From NCBI GenBank assembly GCA_009760855.2, contig WPIO01000112.1:1285670-1349669 (forward strand): a stretch of 64,000 nt of DNA, read 5' to 3'. The notes under the pieces were generated by a model. It did no database searches, had not been told where the DNA came from, and was given only the letters and a program-made list of their open reading frames with translations. Shown in pieces: positions 1 through 12,224 of this stretch. Made by a program: the position numbers and the translations under genes. Each line of letters starts with the position of its first letter. Positions within the stretch are counted from its first letter, which is position 1. The DNA comes from Cristatella mucedo. Its lineage: Eukaryota > Bryozoa > Phylactolaemata > Cristatellidae.

Positions 1-408
1 ATGTGGTATCCCTGTCTAAACAAGCCGGAATTTGAGCAATGTAATGTAGCTGGAAGTAGGCAGACTTGATTGTGGAACTGATGTGGTCGTCTAACGAAAG
101 GTCATTTTGGAACATAAGCCTAGATTTCGTGCAGATTAAACAGGATATATGCTGGCAGAGCCGATTTTGAGTGTTAGCCTTTCCCATTTCTGAATCACAA
201 TTGGTTTGCCCATAACTAATGAGCAAGTTTTATCATCATTCAATTTATGAAAATTTGCTGCCATCCATATATGGATGTCATCAATACATGCAGCAAGGAA
301 GTTTAGAGAATTCGATGTGCTCGAGGGCTGGGAGGGATCAAAGCAAAGGTACAACTGAGTGTCATCCGCATAGAAGTGAAAGCCTAGATTGTGCATGGAA
401 ATCACATC

Positions 409-485
<77 letters not shown>

Positions 486-1900
486 AGACCAAGCACGGAG
501 CTCTGAGGTACCCCATATTTCAGAGGGACCTCGGATGATTTTTGTCCATTCACATCAATACTCTGTAGTCTCCCTCTGAGATAGGACCTGAACCATTGCA
601 GAGCAGTGCCAGTGATGCTCACGCGAGATGAGAGGCACTCAAGAAGTACTTGGTGATCCATAGTATCAAAAGCTGCCGAAAGATCGAATTCCTAAGCAGG
701 TCGTTGTACACACAAGCAATGCTGACCCTGTGGAGTGCTTAGCTCTAAAGCCACACTGGAAATTACTAGCAAGGTTTGAAGTTTCAATATATGAGTTCAG
801 CTGGTCTGCCAAAACTCGTTCCAGTGTCTTTGATAGGAATGGTAGAAAGGAGACTGGGTGGTAGTTACAAGTTCTCTTGGTCTAGCGTTCCTTATCTTGA
901 GTAGTGGTCTGACTGCAGCTTTTTTGCAAGGTGCTGGGACATGACGACAGGCGAATAACATATTAATGATGTTAGTTATGCATGGCAGCAGCAGATCTAT
1001 GCAACGTAGGAGCAAGACAGTGGTACTAGGACCCAAAGGACTTGGTTGTCTTCTTTGATTGGGATATGAACATCAGGACGAGGTCACTAGAGAGCTGCTT
1101 GAATGTAGACATCGGGGTACTGCAAAAAATCGAGGGACAGCATTCCAGCGGGAGATGCTGCCATCTCAGGGATGGACTCCATGATCTTGACTATGTTCTG
1201 GACAAAAAAGCTAGAGAAGGCATCAGCTAGATCATCATAGAGATCACTAGGTAAGGAGCTAACCTGGGAGCAGTTGAGGAGATGGTTGATCGTCGACATT
1301 AGCATTTTTGGATTGTGCATCTGTGATTCAACAATGTTTCCATAGAAGCTACACTTGGCCTTTGCTAGGATCGATTGGTACGACATACAGTAGTCCTCGG
1401 ATGCCTGTCGATCGATAGTCAGTCCTGATCTTTTGTATGCTTTTTCAAGCTTTCACTTAGTAGACCTAGCTAGTTTAATGTCTGTGGAAACCATAGACCG
1501 TCTGCACGAGAGCGCACAGTGATCTTAGTCAGAGGTGCAAACTCGTCGAGCATGTCCGCTGGTGTCGTGTTGTAGCTATCTACCAATTATGTGAGACCGG
1601 AAGAGGAACTGAGCAGCAGAGGCGAGGCAGATATTCTCCCACGAACAGCATGATGTCAAGGGTCTTGAGGATGCGCGATTTCCAGGTGGATTTTAAAGGA
1701 GGGGACACATTGTAGACTGAATGGTCTTGGGGAAGATCGAGGTCTGGCCGATTGAAATGCTGGCTTCGAGTCGGTACAAAGGGTAAGCAGAAGTGCCTCT
1801 TCTCACTTGGGCACTTATCTAGAGTGTCAATGAAATTGTTAAGTCGTTCAGCCTGCTAGAAAAAGGGTCGAACTTCACCAACCAGAAGCTGCCGCTAGCG
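1..1900 (-). mobile_element. LINE family A (CR1/L2-like), RT and linker, decayed copy
   Basis: Non-LTR retrotransposon read on the minus strand and cut by the window's left edge. From 1386 down to 1087 lies the linker upstream of the RT, 1036-797 the start of the RT (IDLLLPCITNIINM), 661-500 the WFRSYLRGRLQSIDVNGQ block, and 360-136 the catalytic [11 protein letters not shown] block and LNDDKT. The reading frame changes several times, so it is dead. The 3' end lies beyond position 1. The part above 1400 matches the EN-RT spacer poorly and its boundary near 1900 is approximate. Family assignment rests on near-identity to the copies at 9955, 15812 and 49724. Confidence 0.85.
412..484. repeat. 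(AG)n microsatellite inside the LINE RT
   Basis: About 36 uninterrupted AG units (CT on the LINE strand). They sit exactly where other copies encode [14 protein letters not shown], whose DNA contains the CT-rich stretch CTCTCCCTCTTGC. The coding sequence on both sides is still recognisable. Confidence 0.95.
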
Positions 1901-3240
1901 AGCTTTTTTATAGCAACCTTTGTCATCGAAGTCAATGCTAGTGGCAATGTACCAACTAATGAATACTGCTCACTTTCACGTCACCAAGTTTGGCTGACCA
2001 AGCCAACAGGGACTTTAGGGCTCGATCCGATACAGATCTGAGGTTAATCTGCTCAGCTAAGGTGGCACGAAACAAGACTTTCCGAGTAGTACCCCATAGT
2101 ACCCAAAATCGAGTAAAGAGCAAGAATTTCCACTCACTGACATTTTTATGTGGTTGTTGTGACAGCTGCCAAAATCAACTGCAGGGCTAACAAAAACAAG
2201 ATTAACGCCAAAGTATACCCGGCTAGTCCTAGTTACGGCCCACACGAAAATTCGGACGTCATAATCCCAGCAGGTCCTTACAGACTATAGGTTTGAGTCA
2301 CGCTATCTTACAAGGTCCGGCCATCGTTGGTACATAACATCACCTCTGCCTCCAATAGAAATGTCTTGCTGCCATTCTTTGCTCTCGCTCCTCCTTCGAA
2401 GATAATACATTAGCTACCCAGAGCAACTCATCAAGCCTTTTGCCAGTTAGCTCAGCCGACCAATTCTATTCCGGTGCACTCAAGCGGCATTTCACCAAAG
2501 CTAATGCCAAGCTATATCTGCTCTGTCGTCGGGAACAGGGCGTTGCAGCTCTATCACGAAATATTTACTGGCTGTTGCTTGGTATTGCGGATGCACAGAA
2601 GGGTTTGCATGGCAAAGATGACACAAGTGCAAGACTGAAACAACGAAGCTCTCTGGCAAGAAGTAATAACAACTATGGAACGGCTGAGAAGCGATCGAGG
2701 TCGGATATCTAAAATGAACAGGGAGGCGCTTACGAGCCAATTCTGTGAGTAGGCGAGAACGAGGGCAAACGCGGTAATATCCACCTGCTGTGAGCTCGAG
2801 GCTACTCCGTGGGACCGCTAGATCAGATTCGCCAGCAAGGGCAAAACAATAAACATATACCCAGATGGCCAGTGCAGATTAAGCCAGCGCTGCACTGAAT
2901 TTGCAAGAGCATCAAGAGACATCGGATTCCAGAGCATAACACGAACGCTTCGACTGTACTCACCACAAGCGCCAGCTAACCGGATGGGCATGCCGAAGTC
3001 AATTATCGCAACCTTCACCTTCGTTCCACTGCCGAGGTCGTTTGTCCTTACGGTCGGTGCCACGCCTCTGGAGAGACTGGTTGGTGATAGTTGCCGTTAC
3101 TAATCGCCGACCTATGAGTAGTTTCACTAGAAAATCCCCGGTAATTCTTCCTAAGAGTTCACTGGTCCGGAAATTTTCTTCGGGTCACCTGTTATTACTC
3201 TGCTGAATTTGTAAGGGGTCTCGCGGCGAAGATGAACGAG
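1901..3240. other. No recognisable feature
   Basis: Short ORFs occur on both strands (for example 2440-2712 plus and 2501-2740 minus) but they overlap in antisense, lack any family motif and have no repeat match in the window. No RNA gene or transposon end was recognised. Confidence 0.5.
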
Positions 3241-3260
3241 CCCCCCCCCACTAGCCAGTT

Positions 3261-3500
3261 GTGGCGTTGACGACGGCGGCTGTATTGTATCGTACGCAGG
3301 CAAACGCAAGATAGTGAGCGTACACGCAGATGTAGAAGCTGTCGTGAAAGCAGCTCCGGAGCGTTTCTCGCTGCACGACTAGAGGGTCACGCGACCACAG
3401 CCGATCTGTTGCAATTAAATCCAGCTTAGTCAGCTGATACCGCCCAACTGCAACGCCTAACGAGCTGTGGTACGCAGCCAGCGCGCCCGTTGGACATGTG
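3261..3500. repeat. Dispersed GC-rich repeat, uninterrupted copy
   Basis: This stretch recurs as two pieces: 3265-3360 matches 4117-4230, and 3361-3500 matches 5199-5345 (shared core CAATTAAATCCAGCTTAGTC). A more diverged relative of the second half lies in reverse orientation at 5988-6060, directly outside the foldback element. No coding potential is credible. It serves as the intact reference showing that the other copy was split by an insertion. Confidence 0.75.
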
Positions 3501-3777
3501 GCAGGTGGAGTGGTGTGAGTCCGGCTGGGCCGGACCACGCTGCGGGCGTGGCCACGCCCACAAAGGGTGCCCCCCCCAGTCGCTCGGCTAGAAACAAGTG
3601 ACTCAGAAAAACACGGCGAAGTATTCGCGAACAACAACGTCAAGCGCGATCGAGGCTATCGCGAGAAGCCGAGCTTAGTTTAGGTGTTGTCCGAGGCCCA
3701 ATGGTCGGCAGCCGTAGGCGGTGGAGTAGTAGCCACCCAGTACCTACTCTGGGGCTTGCGTCTCCAACCAGCACATA

Positions 3778-3867
<90 letters not shown>

Positions 3868-3868
3868 T
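3778..3868. repeat. (CGG)30 triplet array
   Basis: About 30 perfect CGG/GCC units lie in a GC-rich block. The poly-Arg, poly-Pro and poly-Gly ORFs across it are products of the triplet repeat only. A pure array this long can form G-rich secondary structure and is normally unstable in length. Confidence 0.95.
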
Positions 3869-4083
3869 TGAGACGTAGCCGACAGCAGACATGTGAGGGG
3901 AGCGTCGCTGACGAGCGCCGAGTGGCGGCGCAGTAGTGAAGGGCGTACCGGTTGGTCGATGTTAGTTCGTCGCCGAGTTTTGTAATCGAGTCGTTGGTGG
4001 TCGGTTGCTGAGTTTTGTATTAGCGTCGAGTTTTTTTCGGTCGAGCAAGGTTGTATGTTAGAATCAATCGTAAGGGTCACCAG

Positions 4084-4234
4084 TGTGTAGGGGAGCGGCG
4101 AAGATGAACAATGGCAGCTCAAGCTATTTGTGTTGCTGACGACGACCGCAGTTTTGTATCTTATGCAGGCAACGCACGCGAGCGAGCATACATACAGATG
4201 TAGAAGCCGTCGTGGAAGCAGCTCTGGTGCGCCA
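4084..4234. repeat. Dispersed GC-rich repeat, split copy, left half
   Basis: Matches 3265-3360 (shared CATACAGATGTAGAAGCCGTCGTG-type segment). The match stops at the junction with the reversed LINE tail and resumes at 5199. Confidence 0.7.
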
Positions 4235-4560
4235 GTAATAACAATAATAATACACTCGATAAAGCGTCCTCAGGTAGCTTAATCTCTTTCTAGGTGCTTA
4301 CAATTTGCTGCAAAGGAAACACGATCGAATGGTGAGTGCTATCATTCTTGATAAACGACACAAATAACATGGTGAGGGGTGAGATGCACAGGGTCAGCAT
4401 GCAAGTGTAGTTAGTGGCAGCATGCGAAGTGTCAGCACACATAAGCAGATAAAGGACAAATTGCAGGGACCCACTAAATGCTGTCATAAGTAGGTGCGCT
4501 TTTATTTTCTTTTTAAATGTGGTCGTCTGGGGATGTCGTGAAGCAGTAGACGAAAGAGTA
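4235..4560 (-). mobile_element. LINE family A 3' end, truncated
   Basis: Reverse-strand 3' tail: the (ATT)n-type terminus at 4235-4256, the GCGCC-type stem-loop at 4260-4300, then the untranslated region with the recurring GACCCTGTGCATCTCACC-type motif at about 4380-4400, and the end of the ORF near 4500-4540. Only the last 320 bp of the LINE are present, the usual result of 5' truncation. Confidence 0.85.
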
Positions 4561-5170
<610 letters not shown>

Positions 5171-5196
5171 ATAGCTTCAGCAAAGGCCAGTGGACA

Positions 5197-5345
5197 AGCA
5201 GAAAGTTTCTCGCTGCAGGACTAGATGGTAACGCGACCACAGCTGACCCGTTGCAATTAAATCCAGCTTAGTCAGTTGATACCGCCCGACTGCAGTGACT
5301 AATGAGCTGGTACGCAACACGCCCGTTGACAGATGTTGTTTTGGG
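5197..5345. repeat. Dispersed GC-rich repeat, split copy, right half
   Basis: Matches 3359-3500, resuming at GTTTCTCGCTGCA, the point where the left half ends at 4230. The 0.96 kb between the halves is a LINE tail plus the compound microsatellite. Confidence 0.75.
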
Positions 5346-5449
5346 ATCAGCAGATCAATGCACCCCAGCTGATAATGCTGCTCCCTGTATAGACACTGAC
5401 CAAATACACCCTGAAGTACAGTCCAAATCATTTACTGTGTCTTGCTCTT

Positions 5450-5562
5450 GTAAATTACTCATCATTCAATTGCATTTCCCTTTGCAGCAAATGTAAAGCG
5501 CCTAGAAAGAGATTTGAGTTCTCTGAGGGCGCTTTATCAAGTGCATTATTATTATTGTAAGA
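5450..5562 (+). mobile_element. LINE family A extreme 3' end
   Basis: Contains CCCTTTGCAGCAAATGTAAAG, the AAGCGCC ... GGGCGCTT stem-loop (about 5498-5536) and the terminal ATTATTATT. Nothing else of the LINE is present. Confidence 0.85.
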
Positions 5563-6056
5563 TTCCTCCATTATATTCTTAGATCTTTAATTCGTCATGC
5601 CAAGTTTGAAAGCCTCTTTTAAAGTGACCGTCGTTGTTAGTAGCCGAGACAAAAATTTCATCTAGGGGGCAAAAATCAGCAAACTTTATTTGCTGGGGCC
5701 AGATTCGCAAGACTTTAATTGAACCTGGACCAGAATTGCAATAATGAAAATAGTAGAGGGAAAAATCTAAGTGCTTATTCGCCACAAACTCGGCGGTTGA
5801 TCTGCGAGTGGAACTAAGGCATAATGTTGTCCTCGGTGACGGTCGGAGGGCGCAGGAATAGGTGGCCGCCGAGGTCACGGCAGCAATAAGAGATATCTAT
5901 GTGGGCACGGCCGCGCCACAATATTGCTCTGCCCCAACCGAGCTCGCACCACTCGGCCCGGCCAACGGGCAGCGTGCCGGTTCGTTAGAAGCTGCAGTCG
6001 GGCCGTGTCGGCTCACCGAGCGATATTTAGTTGCAGCGGGTCAGCTCGGGTTCTTG
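5563..6056. other. Unassigned sequence between a LINE tail and the foldback element
   Basis: A 99-residue minus ORF (5579-5878) has no recognised motif. The stretch 5988-6056 resembles the dispersed GC-rich repeat at 3361-3480 in reverse orientation. No gene is supported. Confidence 0.4.
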
Positions 6057-6905
6057 TGGGTCCGACGAATTACCGAAATCCACTCTAATTAAGCTAGCAA
6101 CGACCGTACGTAAGTGTTTCCGAGCTCAAATTTTTCGCTGATATTGTAGTACTCGTTCGAATTTATCCCTCCACAAAATTTCATGTCGCTTCGCGAACAC
6201 GCACTTATGCAAATGAGCTTTGACGCCGGACGCCTGTACCTCAATCCACCGCAATCCATTCTAGTTCCCTTTAAATCCACCCTAAATCAGCTGCGAACAG
6301 CTCCAAAAGTCTGCAATATCAACTAAGCTACACGTGCAATGTACACAGAAAACGTCGAGCGATTCCGCTCACGCGTTCTCACGAAGCTCACTGGAATAAG
6401 ATTGCAGTGGCCCAGGCCAATACCCCAATCCACCGCAATCAACTACATTCCACCACGAAACGTAGGAAATCCTGACAGAAAAGCTCATTTTTTGGTGTCA
6501 TATGACAGCAGACTCTGCGACAATTGCTTTACAGATTTCACTTGCATTGGCACCGGCCGTTCTCGTGCAATGCGCTGCAATCGACTGCAGTCGCCCGGGC
6601 CAGCACTACAATCCATTTCAATCCACAGAATCCACCGCATAGAAAATCGAAATACATTGCGCCAAGCTCCAGTTTTCATTGCACATTAAAGTGCACTGTG
6701 CTGTGTGCACAACCACGTAAAATAAAAAAAACTTGTGCAGCCTCGCACTGTGTCAATGGGCGGCAATCGCCTGAAATGACCTGGAAAACTACCGAAATCC
6801 ACTCTATTCCACTACAAATCATCCTCAAATCGCCATCGCGAAGCTCTAATTGACATTGCAAATCGACTGCATCTAGGCTGTGCAAAGCTAAAGTCCACAT
6901 TAGGT
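6057..6905 (+). repeat. Foldback element, left inverted arm
   Basis: Pairs with 9115-9950. The outer 380 bp is unique arm sequence; from about 6400 inward the arm is itself made of degenerate units with GATTGCAGT-type motifs. Confidence 0.85.
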
Positions 6906-6949
6906 ATTGCATCGCACTTTTTTAAAGTTCGATGTTATACCTAATGTAA

Positions 6950-9100
6950 TATGCTTAATGTAAAATGCTTCTGTGTACAATGAATTGCAGAAGATTGCTG
7001 TATGGACATGGGCCTTAGCCGTTAACTACCACACAGTGACCGAGAGCTGGCATTATCAATGGAATTTTCTAGGTGCACCAAAAGCAGAGCATACACGAAC
7101 GAGAAATTTAAATGGGAGCGTCACCCAGCAGTGTCCGGTCTATTATTAACGGACCGTTCTAGATTTTCGTATTTTCCCAGGCCGTCGCCGTCGATTGCCG
7201 CGCATTGCCCTCGCATGTACGTTCAATATTGGTTGATAGGACGCGGTTGCACTTTTAATACAGCACACTGCTACGAAAATAAAAATGTGATATTCTCCCA
7301 CCAGCTTTGCTTGTAATTGTAACAGACAATCATAGATTGCTGTATTGTCTCTGGCAATTGCCGCCGATTGCCATGGATTGACCAAGGTTGAACGCGAAAA
7401 AGGACAGCATGCGCGCCCACAGTGAACGTTATGTAGTAGGATAATTACAAATTCAAACTGCCAATTTCCAGCAAATTTGAACCACATTGCAGCAGAGACC
7501 GGGCCATTGCCGTTGATTGCCATGCATTGCCCTCGATGGTGCCTTTGTCGATTGTATAAAAGGATGTAGCTGCACTTTTAATGCAGTATAGTGCAATATG
7601 CAAAAAAAGTTGGAGCTTCTCTCAGCAACTGTCGATGCATTACTAAGTGCCCGTAATGGATTGGCGTATTTCCGCGGGCCATTGCAGTCGATTGCCGTGG
7701 GTTGCCGTCTATTGAACGCGTACCACGGGTGAAAATTATGCGCGCACACAGGTACATCTTAAGTGGAATGAGAGTTGCAGTTTATTGCAGCCAATCTTTT
7801 CTATATTCCACGGATTTCGATATCGGCGCCTACTATTGCTGTTGATTGCCGTGCAGTACTCACGGTTAACAAACAAAGCATCTTGAAAGCTCCACGGTTT
7901 TACTATGGACGCAGCGGAATGTTATATGTAATGACAATTGAGGCTTCCGTGCTGCCAATTTCTCTTTAACTCGTCAGGAATTGGGCTATTGGCCCACGAC
8001 ATTGCTGTCTATTGCCATTCATTGCTCGCGATTGTACGTGCTAGCTTCGCTGAAAGGATTTGATTGCACTTTGAACACAATGGGCTGTGACAGGTAAGAT
8101 ATATTTGATCTTGGCCATGTCACTTTTCAGTAATTTGCGATGGACCATAATGGATTGCCGTATTTTCACGGGCCATTGCCGTCTGTTGCCATGCATTGCC
8201 CAAGTCAGAGCTGGTTGAAAAGATTGAAAGTCTGCGTGCACTCAGTGAGATGTTATGTGGAATGAAAATTGGAGCTTGGTGCAGCCATTTTCTGGTCGAT
8301 TTGCGATGGATTTCGGTATTGGTCCCTGCCATTGCTGTCAATTGCCGTGTATTGTTGACAATTAACGTGCAAAATAGCTTGAAAGTCCTCCGATTTCACT
8401 TTTAGCATAAAGAAACGTGAGATGAGATGACAGTCGGCACTTCGTGCAGCCAATTTAGTGTCAGCTTGCCACGGATTGCAGTGGATTGCTGCTTCGAGCC
8501 GAGCCGTTGCCGTAGATTGCCATGAATTGCTCGAGATTGCACGAGCGCAATTGCTAGAAATGATGTGGTTGACTTTAGCCAGTGTTCTCTGTAATATGCA
8601 TTACAAATTGAAGCATTGCGAAACCAATTTAAGGTATTTTTCACCGGATTGCTGTAGATTGAGGTATTGGCCTGGGTCACTGCAGTAAATTGCAGTGCAT
8701 TGCTGCCAAATGATCGAGGCGATTGTAGTGAAATTGTGGGATCACACAATAACCAAATATTAGAGCAACGTGCAATCACTGTTAGAGCTTAAAGCGTACG
8801 CATTCTGGTCGTTTTTTTTTGGCGGGTTGCTGCACATTGTGTACTCGCCCAGGCAGTTGCAGTCAATTACAGTGCATTGCTGCAGAATTGCCGAGGCAAT
8901 TACAGTGATGCTATGCAAGTCCACAATAACCGAAGAATAGAGCAGCTTGCAATCATAATTAGAGCTTCTAGTGTACGCGTTCTGGTCGCTGTGTAGCAGA
9001 TTGCAGCGGATTTCGGCAGATTTCGACGGATTGCGGTATGGGGACCAGGTCGTTGCAGTCGATTGCAATTCATTACATGAGAACGCGTGTGCACGATGGA
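6950..9100 (+). repeat. Degenerate tandem array, about 170-bp spacing
   Basis: The motif CCATTGC(C/A)GTCGATTGCCGTGCATTGC, in variant forms, recurs at about 7181, 7352, 7501, 7675, 7835, 7997, 8170, 8325, 8500, 8672, 8850 and 9050. Spacing is 149-200 bp, mostly 155-178. Each unit also has a GGATTTCGGTATTGG-type segment before it and a GAGCTT segment about 80 bp on. The series continues into the right arm (9230, 9400, 9570) and, inverted, into the left arm (6405, 6580, 6770). Confidence 0.8.
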
Positions 9101-9114
9101 GCAAAATTTTGTGG

Positions 9115-9950
9115 ATGCACTTTGAACTGAGTCTAGTCCTATATGCAATGTCAATTAGAGCTTCGCGATGGCAATTTGAGGATGATTTGTAGTGGAATAG
9201 AGTGAATTGCGGTAGTTTTCCAGATCATTTCAGGCGATTGCCGCCCATTGCCACAGTGTGAGGCTGCACAATTTTTCAAAATTTTACGTGGTTGTGCACA
9301 AAGCACGGCGCACTTTAATATGCAATACAAACTGGAGCTCGGTGCAATGTATTTATATTTTTTTATGCGTTGGATTCTCTGGATTGAAGTGAATTGTGGT
9401 ATTGGCCCGGGCTACTACAGTCGATTGCACGAGAATGGCCGTGCCAATGCAAGTGAATTTTTTTAGTGCAATTGTCACAGAGTGTGCTGTCATATGCAAT
9501 TAAAAAAAGCTCTTCGATCGGAATTTCTTTCGTCGCATAGTGGAACACAGTGAATTGCAGTATTTAACTGGGCCACTGCAATCTTATTCCAGTGGACTTC
9601 GTGAGAACGTGAGCGGAATCGCGAGACATTTTCTGGGAACATTGTACGTTTAGCGTAGTTTGATATTCTAGACTTTTTGGAGCTGTTCGCAGCAGATTTG
9701 GGGTGGATTTGATGAGAACTAAAACGGATTTCGGTGGATTGAGGTACAGGCGTTCGGCATCAAAGCTCATTTCCATAAGCGCACGTGCGAGCAGCGACAT
9801 GAAATTTTGTGGAGGGATAAATTCGAACGTGTACTACAATATATCAGCGCAAAATTGAGCTCGGCAACGCTTATGTCTAGTCTTTGCTAGCCTAATTAGA
9901 GGAGATTGCTGTGAGTTTCGGTGGATTTCGGTTATTCGTCGAACCCGAAG
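9115..9950 (-). repeat. Foldback element, right inverted arm
   Basis: Reverse complement of 6057-6905. The outer end reads GGTTCGACGAATAACCG on the minus strand, matching the left end and the start of the copy at 52812. Confidence 0.85.
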
Positions 9951-9954
9951 CTCT

Positions 9955-12092
9955 TGACTGGGGTAGACGTCGACTTCGAAGATCCAAGCAGCTACCAGGC
10001 ATACGAGGACTATTGTAGATAATACCAATAGACCCCAGCGAAGGCCAAGTTTACTTCTATAAAAAATTGTTGAATCACAGATGCACAATGCAGAAATAGT
10101 GATGTGGACGATCAACCATCTCCTCAACTGCTCTCAGGTTAGCTCCTTACGAAATGATCTCTGTGATGATCTTACTGATTGCTTCCCTAACTTTTTTGTC
10201 AAAAAGATTGACAAGAACAAGGATCCATCCCTAAGATGGTAGCATTCCCCTAGAACGCTGTCCTTCAATTCCATGCGCACCTCATTGTTTACATTCAAAC
10301 AGATCTCTAGTAACTTCGTCCTGAAGTTCATATCCCAATCGAAGAAGACAATTAGTCCTTTGGACCCTATTCTAACTGTCCAGTTTCTACGATCGATTGA
10401 TCAGCTGCTGCCTTGCATAACTAACCTCGTAAATATATCATTAGCCTCTGGTCATGTCCCAGAACTTTTCAAAAGTGCTGTAGTCAGGCGACCACTCAAG
10501 AAAGAAACACTAGACCAAGAGAACTTAAGGAAAGTCCGCTCAGTCTCTCTTCTACCGTTCCTATTAAAGACATTGGAACGAGTCGCAGCAACCAGCTGAA
10601 CTCATATATTGAAAGTTCAAACATTGCTAATATGTTCCAGTCAGGTTTGAAAGCTAATCACTCTACAGAATAAGCATTGCTTCGGGTCTATAACGAACCA
10701 CTTAGGAATACAGATTAAGGTAAAGTATCTCTACTTGTTTTAATTGATCTTTTGGTAGCTTTGATACAATCGATCACAAAGTCCTTCTTGGGCGACTCTC
10801 GTCAAGCCTACGAATTACTGGCACTGTATTGCAATGGTTTAGGTTCTATCTCAGTGGGAGACTCCAGAGTATGGATGTGAATGGACAAAGATTATCAGAG
10901 GAAAATCTAAAATATGGGGTACCACAGGGCTCCGTGCTAGGTCCTGTTCTTTTCACGGTTTACACTCTCCCTCTTGCAGATGTGATTGCCAAGCGCATTC
11001 TAGGCTTTCACTTCTATGCAGGTGGCACTCAGTTGTACCTTTGCTTTAATCCCTTACAGCCCTTGAACACGTCAAACTCTCTCAATTCCTATGCTGCATG
11101 CATTGATGACATCCGCACATAAATGGCAGCAAATTTTCGTAAATTAAATGAGAATAAAAATAAATAAATATGGGCAAACCAAGTGTGATTCAGAAATTGG
11201 AAATCCCAACGCTCAAAACCGGCTCTCCCAGCGTATCTCCTGATGAATTAGCACGGAATCTAGGCATCGAGTTCCAAAGTGACCTGTCTTTAGACAACTA
11301 CATCTGCTTCACGGTCAAGTCTGCCTACTTTCAGCTATATAACGTTGCCAAAATTCAGGCTTGCTTAGACAGGGATACTACATCTACATTGGTCCATGCA
11401 TTTGTGACATCCTGTCTTGACTTCTTTAGCTCACTGCTTTTTGGCCTACCGGTCTATGCACTCAGACGCTTACAGCTGGTAAAAACTCTGCAGCTAGGCT
11501 TGTCTGTCGTGAACGTCGCAGCTGCCACATCACACCACTTCTGGCCGACCTGCACTGGCTACTAGTCAAGCAACGCATCGAATTCAAGGCTTTGTCACTA
11601 ACTTTTAGGTTCCTTTATTCTTTGGCTCCAGCCTACTTATCAGATCTACTCTCCTACCAGGCTAAGCATCGTAGCGTCGGCTTTTCGGAATCCAGATGTT
11701 TACCTAGACCTCGTAAAAATCTTAAATCCTTTGGAGACTGTGCATTTAGTTCGTATGCTCCCAAAGCCTGGAACTCACTCCCAAAATTCGTCATGACATC
11801 ACCTGACTTGGCCACATTAAAAAAGAAACTAAAAACATATCTATTTATGACATCTTTTAGTGTGTCCGTGTGATTCGTTCTTCATTTGCTTATGCGTGCT
11901 GACACGGTGCATGCCGCCACTAACCACACTTGCATGCTGACCTTATGCATGTCACACCTAACCATATCATTCTTGTTGTTTATTGAGCATGCTACCACTA
12001 ACAATTGGATCATGATTTTTTTGCAGCAATTGCAAACCGCCTAGAAAGAGATTGGGTTTTCTGAGGTTGATTTATAAAATGTATTATTATTA
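9955..12092 (+). mobile_element. LINE family A, 5'-truncated, linker to 3' end
   Basis: Starts in the EN-RT linker directly at the foldback edge. The RT runs from about 10360 (ILTVQFLRSIDQLLPCI), through WFRFYLSGRLQSMDVNGQ (10830), [18 protein letters not shown] (10916) and the catalytic block at about 11010-11040, where YADD reads YAGG. The C-terminal part has PKAWNSLPKF at 11760-11790. The 3' end has the LINE hairpin at about 12030 and (ATT)n at 12083. There are stops near 10600, 10720 and 11120 and frameshifts. Both catalytic aspartates are lost, so it is inactive. Confidence 0.9.
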
Positions 12093-12224
12093 TTACCCGG
12101 AAGATTACCCTCGAGCCACTGTTGCCGGCAGCGTCCTTGTAGCGATCTTGACAAGCATTGAGTGTAGGGTCCCAGAGGGAATATGCTAATACCTGTAAAC
12201 TCGCTACGTAATGTAAATGCTAAA
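12093..12224. other. Short unassigned spacer
   Basis: No repeat or coding match was seen between the LINE 3' end and the next SINE. Confidence 0.4.

Larger units (their letters stand above)
6057..9950. mobile_element. Large foldback element with long inverted arms
   Basis: The first 840 bp (6057-6905) reappear reverse-complemented at 9115-9950. Matching landmarks include CGACGAAT at both ends, AATTTATCCCTCCACAAAATT (6157 and reversed near 9810), CAGCTCCAAAA (6298 / 9680) and the segment CCTGAAATGA.CTGGAAAACT (6770 / 9215). The arms differ by substitutions and small indels, so they are old or were copied imperfectly. No transposase ORF is present, so it is non-autonomous or not a standard DNA transposon. 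A target duplication could not be established. A second left-arm copy lies at 52806-53240. Confidence 0.85.

Noticed and set aside
219-506. 95-residue plus ORF ending in an Arg-Glu repeat
   Set aside because: Antisense shadow of the LINE RT running into the AG microsatellite.
3640-4122. 160-residue arginine-repeat ORF
   Set aside because: The arginine run is the CGG array; the opposite frames give poly-Pro and poly-Gly.
6950-9100. CRISPR-like array
   Set aside because: Units are degenerate, 150-200 bp apart, with no short identical repeats or unique spacers, and the DNA is eukaryotic.
6339-9800. Many 60-130 codon ORFs within the foldback element
   Set aside because: Similar-length ORFs occur on both strands of the degenerate repeat; the motif TTGCC/GATTGC simply avoids stops in some frames.
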